Source: Candidatus Woesearchaeota archaeon (lineage in GTDB: Archaea > Nanobdellota > Nanobdellia > Woesearchaeales > GW2011-AR4). Taken from it: a stretch of 6,999 bases of DNA. The stretch's first letter is position 1, and every line of letters begins with the position of its first letter. Under the pieces are notes generated by a model that was given only the letters and a program-made list of their open reading frames with translations, ran no database searches and had not been told where the DNA came from. Below, piece after piece: positions 1 through 3,144 of this stretch. Both the position numbers and the translations under genes were made by a program. Location: assembly GCA_030631975.1 (NCBI GenBank), contig DAOVKD010000029.1, positions 1 through 6,999 on the forward strand, in the 5' to 3' direction.

Positions 1-543
1 ATACTTTTTATTTACAGTGTTAGGCTTTATTATTAATGGAACTCTTTCAACAATCTTAATGCTGTATTTCCCTAAACCTTCTATTTTCTTTGGATTGTTG
101 GTCAGCAATCTTATTCTTTTTAAGCCCAAATCAGCTAAGATCTGCACGCCAACACTATAGTCTCTCATATCAGCCTTAAAGCCAAGCTTTTCATTTGCCT
201 CGACAGTATCCAGGCCGTCATCTTGCAATGAATATGCTTTTATTTTATTTAACAGCCCAATTCCACGGCCTTCCTGCCTTAAGTAAACTAAAACACCGCC
301 TTGTTTTGCTATTAGCTTTAATGACTTGTCAAGTTGTTGACGACAATCACATCTTAAGGAATGGAGAACATCACCAGTAAGACACTCTGAATGAACCCTG
401 ACTAAAACATCTTTCTTGCTAATATTCCTTTTGACCAATGCAATATGATGCAGCCCTTCATTATCTTCATAAACAATTGCAGTAAAGCCGCCATATTCTG
501 TAGGAAGATTTGCAGTTTCCTTTCTTCTTATCTTAGTTTCCAT
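1..543 (-). CDS. ribA: GTP cyclohydrolase II (riboflavin synthesis), 3' end cut by window edge
   Basis: Reading the minus strand from the ATG at 543-541 gives 181 codons with no stop up to base 1, so only the C-terminal tail is missing (the E. coli enzyme has 196 residues). The family opens the imidazole ring of GTP, releasing formate and pyrophosphate, as the first step of riboflavin synthesis in the cytoplasm. The three zinc cysteines are visible at 54, 65 and 67 ([17 protein letters not shown]), the same numbering as E. coli RibA. The conserved RQEGRGIGL (89-97), [15 protein letters not shown] (103-117) and LLTNNPKK (146-153) blocks are present, with Tyr104 and Arg127 at expected catalytic positions. 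The residue after the CDC motif is Arg where Gly is usual. No RibB domain precedes it. A TATA box about 27 bases upstream of the ATG suggests a leaderless or nearly leaderless message. Identification is firm. Confidence 0.96.
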   Translation of the reverse strand, partial: METKIRRKETANLPTEYGGFTAIVYEDNEGLHHIALVKRNISKKDVLVRVHSECLTGDVLHSLRCDCRQQLDKSLKLIAKQGGVLVYLRQEGRGIGLLNKIKAYSLQDDGLDTVEANEKLGFKADMRDYSVGVQILADLGLKRIRLLTNNPKKIEGLGKYSIKIVERVPLIIKPNTVNKKY

Positions 544-566
544 TTTATGCTGTAAATTTAACCAAT

Positions 567-574
567 TATTTAAA
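567..574 (-). promoter_or_regulatory. TATA box of ribA
   Basis: TTTAAATA on the minus strand, centred about 27 bases before the ribA ATG at 543. At the usual archaeal TATA-to-start distance, transcription would begin at or within a few bases of the ATG. The base next to the upstream side of the box is the first base of the left target duplication of the inserted element, so the BRE region is now shared with that duplication. Confidence 0.7.
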
Positions 575-583
575 CGTTATTAT
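575..583. repeat. Left 9-bp target-site duplication
   Basis: CGTTATTAT, repeated exactly at 962-970. It abuts the outer end of the left terminal inverted repeat, as expected for a transposase-made staggered cut. Confidence 0.9.
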
Positions 584-617
584 GGCTTCATCCAAAAATT
601 CTTTTTAGGGCTGTGCC
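584..617 (+). repeat. Left terminal inverted repeat
   Basis: The outer 17 bases match the right end at 15 positions. After a short indel, AGGGCTGTGCC (607-617) matches AGGTTGTGCC read inward on the right (944-935), so similarity reaches about 34 bases. Confidence 0.85.
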
Positions 618-690
618 AGAGCGGTATTGCAAGCGAGCATGTGACTATATCACATGCGGGGCAAGACAAAATGCTGCATCTCGATTTTAC

Positions 691-852
691 AGCGAAAACC
701 CACAGACTATTTTGTCACGGTTTTCTGGGCTTCTTACCAGAAACCAGCGAAAACCAACAGACAAATTATATCGGTTTTCTGGGTTTGCTAACGCAAACCA
801 GCGAAAAGCGATAGACTATTTGATTGCTTTTCTGGATTTGCTAACGCAAACC
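691..852. repeat. Array 1: three tandem paired-hairpin repeats of 53-55 bases
   Basis: Units are 691-745, 746-799 and 800-852. Each has stem 1 with a 16-18 base loop, then TG, then stem 2 with a short loop, ending in AAACC. Stem 1 pairs are GAAAACC/GGTTTTC (694-700 with 719-725; 749-755 with 773-779) and GAAAAGC/GCTTTTC (803-809 with 826-832), a paired base change. Stem 2 is GGTTTGC-TAAC-GCAAACC at 782-799; the third unit has the same stem with one bulged A at 836. Unit 1 instead pairs 719-728 with 737-745 with one bulge, which competes with its stem 1. The loops share a core near ACAGACTATT. The array is cargo of the 584-961 element. Strand and transcription are unknown. Confidence 0.85.
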
Positions 853-934
853 TTCCAAAAAGTTTTACGTTAAGATACACAGCATTTTAGTTTCGCATTT
901 AACATTATTCTTCCCACCAGCCTCCCCTAAAAAA

Positions 935-961
935 GGCACAACCTATTTTTTGGATGGAGCC
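935..961 (-). repeat. Right terminal inverted repeat
   Basis: Inverted partner of 584-617. Read inward it begins GGCTCCATCCAAAAAAT and continues AGGTTGTGCC. The T-rich and A-rich runs at 928-951 can also fold back on themselves. Confidence 0.85.
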
Positions 962-970
962 CGTTATTAT
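962..970. repeat. Right 9-bp target-site duplication
   Basis: CGTTATTAT, identical to 575-583 and abutting the outer end of the right terminal repeat. The perfect match points to an insertion that has not had long to decay. Confidence 0.9.
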
Positions 971-1011
971 GAAAAATATAGAAATGCATATAAAAAATCA
1001 ATAGGAAAAGA

Positions 1012-1206
1012 TTATTCTTTCTCTTCTTTCTCTTCTTCCCCTTCCTTTTCCTCTTTTTCTTTTTTTTCTTCGTCAGCTTCCTCGTAGCCTTTCATAAACC
1101 CTGCTTCCTCAGGGCTTATCCCTTCTCCTTCCACTAGCTCTTCCCTTCCTTCCTCGTCGTATACTGTTTCTTCCCCTTTTTCCTCATTATCTTCATCTTC
1201 AGCCAT
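1012..1206 (-). CDS. Small, highly acidic protein of unknown function
   Basis: The 64-residue product has 32 Asp/Glu and 9 Lys/Arg, giving a net charge near -23, with no cysteine, signal peptide or membrane segment. The middle (about 29-46, GISPEEAGFMKGYEEADE) is of mixed composition and could form a short helix; the last 18 residues are almost only Lys, Glu and Gly. It resembles small acidic archaeal proteins with an FMKGYEEA-like core, but I cannot name a family or role. Support for a real gene: an ATG start, a TATA-like TTTTTAAA at 1245-1238 giving a leader of about 10 bases, and a mixed central segment unlike simple repeat DNA. Against it: the C-terminus could be a polypurine tract that happens to be open. 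Before the 584-961 element inserted, it lay about 81 bp upstream of ribA on the same strand. Confidence 0.65.
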   Translation of the reverse strand: MAEDEDNEEKGEETVYDEEGREELVEGEGISPEEAGFMKGYEEADEEKKEKEEKEGEEEKEEKE

Positions 1207-1237
1207 TTTTAAACTATGGAAAAACTTTAAGGCGCAG

Positions 1238-1245
1238 TTTAAAAA
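1238..1245 (-). promoter_or_regulatory. Probable TATA box of the acidic small gene
   Basis: TTTTTAAA on the minus strand, centred about 35 bases before the ATG at 1206, giving an expected leader of roughly 10 bases. It lies just outside the left arm of the 1260-1343 inverted repeat. Confidence 0.45.
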
Positions 1246-1259
1246 GTTTTCTATATCTC

Positions 1260-1343
1260 GTATAAGGTAAGCTTGTAGACGACGAAAATTTGCATCTTAA
1301 ACAGGCGTCCCGACGGAAGCATTAAAATCAGCTTACCTTATAC
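1260..1343. other. 84-base segment closed by a perfect 13-bp inverted repeat; candidate structured RNA
   Basis: GTATAAGGTAAGC (1260-1272) pairs perfectly with GCTTACCTTATAC (1331-1343), enclosing 58 bases. The interior is less AT-rich than the surrounding spacer and can form a smaller GACG/CGTC pairing. It lies between the TATA box of the acidic gene (minus) and that of the zinc-ribbon gene (plus), so by their expected starts it belongs to neither message. I looked for C/D boxes, a kink-turn beside the closing stem and a tRNA fold and found none convincing. An ACA at 1350-1352 lies 6 bases after the stem on the plus strand, but no guide pocket is evident. It could instead be a DNA operator or a very small inverted-repeat element; no flanking duplication is seen. 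Strand is undetermined. Confidence 0.5.
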
Positions 1344-1357
1344 CAAAAAAACATACC

Positions 1358-1365
1358 TTTAAATA
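1358..1365 (+). promoter_or_regulatory. TATA box of the zinc-ribbon gene
   Basis: TTTAAATA, predicting a start near 1388 and a leader of about 67 bases before the ATG at 1455. An unusually strong Shine-Dalgarno-like AGGAGGT lies at 1396-1402, near the predicted 5' end, but no start codon sits at a usable distance from it. Confidence 0.6.
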
Positions 1366-1440
1366 CTAGTAACGCATAGCTAAAATTTAGTATACAGGAG
1401 GTCTACTTCTAGTAAATCTTTATGTATAACTAAGAAATAT

Positions 1441-1446
1441 AGGTGA
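1441..1446 (+). promoter_or_regulatory. Ribosome binding site of the zinc-ribbon gene
   Basis: AGGTGA, 8 bases before the ATG at 1455. It supports that start over the internal in-frame ATG at 1491. Confidence 0.7.
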
Positions 1447-1454
1447 AAAAACAA

Positions 1455-1604
1455 ATGGGATTCGAAGATAGAGGATTTGGCGAAAGGAAAATGCACAAAG
1501 TTACCTGCTCTGATTGCGGTAAGGAATGTGAAGTTCCTTTTGAGCCAAAAGAAGGCAGACCTGTTTATTGCAGAGACTGCTACCAGAAACATAGAAAATA
1601 TTAG
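1455..1604 (+). CDS. Small CxxC zinc-ribbon protein, 49 aa
   Basis: The product is MGFEDRGFGERKMHKVTCSD and so on, ending QKHRKY. Four cysteines form two knuckles, CSDC (18-21) and CRDC (39-42), with a further Cys at 25 next to the first pair, separated by a strand-like basic and proline segment (VPFEPKEGRPVYC). This matches the short zinc-ribbon proteins (KVTCSDCGKECEVPF ... GRPVYCRDC) seen widely in small-genome archaea and in candidate phyla radiation bacteria, sometimes with a Gly/Arg-rich N-terminal tail like the short one here. Role is unproven; a nucleic-acid-binding or ribosome-associated function is inference from the fold size and basic charge. The start is chosen from the AGGTGA site upstream. 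The gene stands alone with its own TATA box and terminator. Confidence 0.88.
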   Translation: MGFEDRGFGERKMHKVTCSDCGKECEVPFEPKEGRPVYCRDCYQKHRKY

Positions 1605-1613
1605 ATTTTACGT

Positions 1614-1645
1614 TTCTAAGTTTTCTGATTAGAACTTATTTTTTT
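1614..1645 (+). terminator. Hairpin and T-tract terminator after the zinc-ribbon gene
   Basis: TTCTAA (1614-1619) pairs with TTAGAA (1629-1634) over a 9-base loop and is followed by seven T at 1639-1645, with more T-runs up to about 1675. Archaeal termination needs mainly the T-runs; the stem may be incidental. Confidence 0.6.
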
Positions 1646-1805
1646 CTTTATTTTATTATTTTTTAATATTTTTTCTAATTTATTTACTATTGAATTTTAT
1701 TAATTAAGTTGTTTTTATTGTAATTTATTATTATTGGAATCAGTTTATTATGGGATATTCTTTATTGGACTTCCTAACTATACTCACAGACAAAAATATT
1801 TATAC
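1646..1805. other. AT-rich spacer with no gene seen
   Basis: Mostly T-runs and A/T alternation. A possible TATA-like ATTTATA lies at 1798-1804, just before the hairpin array. GGGATATT at 1752-1759 has an inverted partner at 2052-2059 around the array, but without a flanking duplication. The open frame starting at 1750 runs through the hairpin repeats in a different frame from the one open in array 1, so I do not call it a gene. Confidence 0.5.
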
Positions 1806-2034
1806 AACGAAAACCCACAGACTATTTTGTCACGGTTTTCTGGGTTTCCTTCAGAAACCAGCGAAAAGCGACAGACCAACTGACTCGGTTTTCTGGGTTT
1901 CCTTCAGAAACCAACGAAAAACAAAGGACAATTTATATGGTTTTTCTAGGTATTTGAAAAAATAAACATTTTTTCAAAACCAGCGAAAAGCGACAGACTA
2001 TTTGACTGCTTTTCTGGGTTTTCTTATGGAAACC
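1806..2034. repeat. Array 2: four tandem paired-hairpin repeats
   Basis: Units are 1806-1859, 1860-1912, 1913-1981 and 1982-2034. Bases 1808-1844 match 693-729 of array 1 exactly (37 bases). Stem 1 is GAAAACC/GGTTTTC (1809-1815 with 1834-1840), GAAAAGC against GGTTTTC with one mismatch (1863-1869 with 1887-1893), GAAAAAC/GTTTTTC (1916-1922 with 1940-1946) and GAAAAGC/GCTTTTC (1985-1991 with 2008-2014). Stem 2 is GGTTTC/GAAACC (1843-1848 with 1854-1859; 1896-1901 with 1907-1912) and GGTTTTC/GGAAACC with one wobble in the last unit. The third unit is longer because its second hairpin has become an 11-bp perfect stem, 1953-1963 with 1968-1978, loop AAAC. The array ends about 125 bases before the ABC operon TATA box. 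Confidence 0.85.
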
Positions 2035-2053
2035 AATAGTTGTCTGTTCATAA

Positions 2054-2089
2054 TATCCCAGAGGGATACAAAAAACGCAAAGCGTTTTT
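2054..2089. other. Two small perfect hairpins after array 2
   Basis: TATCCC-AGA-GGGATA (2054-2068) and AAAAACGC-AAA-GCGTTTTT (2071-2089). The following GTTTTTACGTAAG resembles GTTTTACGTTAAG just after array 1 (862-874), so both arrays seem to share a tail. The second hairpin with its T-run could end a transcript of the array. Confidence 0.55.
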
Positions 2090-2094
2090 ACGTA

Positions 2095-2136
2095 AGTAAA
2101 GGACATATTTATGTCTAAAAACTTGTGTCCTTTACT
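2095..2136. promoter_or_regulatory. 11-bp inverted repeat upstream of the ABC operon promoter; possible operator
   Basis: AGTAAAGGACA (2095-2105) and TGTCCTTTACT (2126-2136) are perfectly inverted over a 20-base gap. A shorter competing pair, GACAT/ATGTC (2102-2106 with 2111-2115), overlaps the left arm. The site ends 24 bases before the TATA box, outside the operon message if that box is used, so a DNA site for a dimeric regulator is the simpler reading. The winged-helix protein encoded next is a candidate binder; this is inference. Confidence 0.5.
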
Positions 2137-2159
2137 ATAACTAAAAGTGAAACATAACA

Positions 2160-2169
2160 TTTAAATATA
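2160..2169 (+). promoter_or_regulatory. TATA box of the ABC transporter operon
   Basis: TTTAAATATA, the best match in this spacer. The usual archaeal spacing puts the transcript start at about 2190-2191, exactly at an ATG. It also rules out the in-frame ATG at 2169 as the start of the winged-helix gene. Confidence 0.7.
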
Positions 2170-2238
2170 TGCATATTCATAGGTATTATAATGAGCATGA
2201 TAATAGGTACAATAATAGGCATAAAGATAGGTATTTAC
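2167..2238 (+). repeat. Six tandem 12-base repeats in the operon leader
   Basis: Exact 12-base phasing: ATATGCATATTC, ATAGGTATTATA, ATGAGCATGATA, ATAGGTACAATA, ATAGGCATAAAG, ATAGGTATTTAC. The common core is ATAGGYAY. The copies start within the TATA box and stop 2 bases before the ATG at 2241. Three copies contain AGGT, the last of which serves as the Shine-Dalgarno core for the winged-helix gene, 8 bases from its ATG. Confidence 0.8.
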
Positions 2239-2244
2239 TTATGA
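2191..2244 (+). CDS. Possible leaderless 17-codon leader peptide overlapping the next gene by ATGA
   Basis: ATG at 2191 sits at the predicted transcript start, and the frame reads MSMIIGTIIGIKIGIYL before TGA at 2242-2244. That stop overlaps the winged-helix ATG at 2241 in the classic ATGA arrangement used for translational coupling. The peptide is strongly hydrophobic with Ile/Gly every four residues, a direct result of the 12-base repeat. It might be a coupling ORF, a small membrane peptide, or a chance frame in repeat DNA. The coincidence of TATA spacing, ATG and ATGA overlap favours real translation, but there is no independent coding evidence. Confidence 0.35.
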   Translation: MSMIIGTIIGIKIGIYL

Positions 2245-2432
2245 AATTACATAATTCAAGACAGAAAATTCTGGATTTTGCTAAGAAAGACAAAGTTATA
2301 ACTACAATGGAGATTGCTAATCACTTTCAGATCTCCTGGAATACGGCAGAAAAGTATCTTCTGGAACTGGCTTTGGATAATAAATTTAAGAGGATAAAAA
2401 AAGCAGGTGTAAACTTGTGGATGTTAAAATAA
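2241..2432 (+). CDS. Small winged-helix DNA-binding protein, 63 aa
   Basis: A bare winged-helix domain: helix 1 about 3-15 (LHNSRQKILDFAKK), helix 2 about 22-30 (TMEIANHFQ), recognition helix about 32-47 (SWNTAEKYLLELALDN), then a beta wing KFKRIKKAGVNLWMLK at the C-terminus. There is no sensor or dimerisation domain, so it may act as a dimer through helix 1 or with other factors. The start at 2241 is chosen because the longer in-frame ATG at 2169 falls inside the TATA box, while AGGT at 2229-2232 is well spaced for 2241. The stop codon is directly followed by the ATG of the ABC ATPase gene, so the two are cotranscribed and probably coupled. A role as local regulator of this operon is inference; the inverted repeat at 2095-2136 is a possible target. 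Confidence 0.8.
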   Translation: MKLHNSRQKILDFAKKDKVITTMEIANHFQISWNTAEKYLLELALDNKFKRIKKAGVNLWMLK

Positions 2433-3125
2433 ATGACGGAAACAATAATTAAACTTGAGGATGTATGGAAGATTTACAAGATGGGTGAAGTAGAGGTTCC
2501 TGCATTGCGCGGTTTAGATCTAAAAATAAAAAGAGGAGAGTTTGTTGCTGTGCAGGGTGCATCCGGTTCTGGAAAAAGCACTGCTCTTAATGCGATTGGC
2601 TGCCTTGATGTGCCCACCAAAGGTAAGGTATTTTTAGAGGGTAGGGATATATCCAAGCTGCCTGAATCTGAGCTAGCACAGATAAGGGGCAAAAAAATCG
2701 GCTTCATATTCCAGCAGTTTAACTTAATTAACACTTTAACAGCATTGGAAAATGTAACATTGCCAATGATATTCCAAAACATCCCAAGTGAAGAAAGGAT
2801 GAAAAAAGCAAAAGAGCTTTTGGAAATGGTTGAGTTAGGGGATAGGATGGACCATAAACCAACTGAACTGTCTGGCGGCCAGCAGCAAAGAGTAGCAATA
2901 GCAAGATCATTATCAAATGTGCCTGAAGTGATTTTAGCAGATGAACCTACCGGTAATCTTGATTCAAAAACTGGTGAAACTGTAATAAAGTTCCTTGGGA
3001 GATTGCACAAGGAAAAGAAAACAACTATAATCATGGTCACGCATGATGCTGGTTTAGCGCATCACGCTCAAAGAATTGAGTTCCTCAAAGATGGAGCTAT
3101 AATAAAAAGTAAAAAACGAAAATAA
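2433..3125 (+). CDS. ABC transporter ATPase, MacB/LolD type
   Basis: A complete 230-residue nucleotide-binding subunit that hydrolyses ATP on the cytoplasmic side to drive the two permeases downstream. Walker A GASGSGKST at 42-50, Q-loop at 94-95 (FIFQQFNL), signature LSGGQ at 146-150, Walker B VILADE at 166-171, D-loop NLD at 175-177 and switch His204 are all present. The region FNLINTLTALENVTLPM and the signature LSGGQQQRVAIARSL are typical of the MacB/LolD/FtsE group, which works by moving extracytoplasmic domains and not by passing substrate through the membrane pore. Its ATG abuts the preceding TAA and it has no clear Shine-Dalgarno site, which suggests coupling. The C-terminus (KSKKRK) is basic. 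Substrate cannot be predicted. Confidence 0.96.
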   Translation: MTETIIKLEDVWKIYKMGEVEVPALRGLDLKIKRGEFVAVQGASGSGKSTALNAIGCLDVPTKGKVFLEGRDISKLPESELAQIRGKKIGFIFQQFNLINTLTALENVTLPMIFQNIPSEERMKKAKELLEMVELGDRMDHKPTELSGGQQQRVAIARSLSNVPEVILADEPTGNLDSKTGETVIKFLGRLHKEKKTTIIMVTHDAGLAHHAQRIEFLKDGAIIKSKKRK

Positions 3126-3130
3126 AATAT

Positions 3131-3135
3131 GGAGG
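3131..3135 (+). promoter_or_regulatory. Ribosome binding site of the Ig-like exported protein
   Basis: GGAGG, 9 bases before the ATG at 3145. It is the strongest Shine-Dalgarno site in the operon, which suggests this protein is made independently of upstream translation. Confidence 0.75.
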
Positions 3136-3144
3136 CTAGTTAAA

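Larger units (their letters stand above)
584..961. mobile_element. MITE-like non-autonomous insertion element, 378 bp
   Basis: Both ends carry matching inverted repeats (GGCTTCATCCAAAAATT at 584-600; GGCTCCATCCAAAAAAT read inward from 961), 15 of 17 identical, and both are flanked by the same 9-bp direct repeat. The interior has no transposase; the one 86-codon open frame at 613-873 merely crosses the hairpin repeats. Movement would need a transposase supplied from elsewhere. Contents in order: left terminal repeat, a perfect 8-bp hairpin (637-644 with 650-657), three paired-hairpin repeats (691-852), and an AT-rich tail. The element separates the acidic small gene from ribA; removing it with one duplication leaves an 81-bp spacer. 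A GGCTT start and a 9-bp duplication recall the IS903 group of the IS5 family, but that match is too short to assign a family. Confidence 0.88.

Noticed and set aside
607..693. tRNA gene
   Set aside because: GCCAGAGCGG and a hairpin give a superficial resemblance, but there is no T-loop consensus, no T at position 33 of an anticodon-like loop and no full acceptor stem.
613..873. 86-codon open frame across array 1
   Set aside because: It runs through hairpin repeats inside the mobile element. The equivalent frame in array 2 hits stops and unit lengths are not multiples of three, so the repeats are not coding.
1260..1343. Box C/D or H/ACA guide RNA
   Set aside because: No C or D box pair and no kink-turn beside the closing stem on either strand; the nearby ACA alone is not enough.
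1750..1965. 71-codon open frame across array 2
   Set aside because: It reads the same repeats in a different frame from the one open in array 1, has no ribosome site and ends arbitrarily within a unit.
691..2034. CRISPR array
   Set aside because: Only three and four units, imperfect repeats, no unrelated spacers of constant length between identical repeats, and no cas genes. The variation is confined to loops and paired stem positions.
1933..2160. 75-codon minus-strand frame between array 2 and the operon promoter
   Set aside because: It covers hairpins and an inverted repeat, shows no domain and no promoter of its own.
2169..2240. Longer N-terminus for the winged-helix protein from the ATG at 2169
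   Set aside because: That ATG overlaps the TATA box and the extra residues are a tetrapeptide echo of the 12-base DNA repeat.
2474..3040. 188-codon minus-strand frame opposite the ABC ATPase
   Set aside because: The plus strand here encodes all ABC motifs; the opposite frame is a shadow with no recognisable domain.
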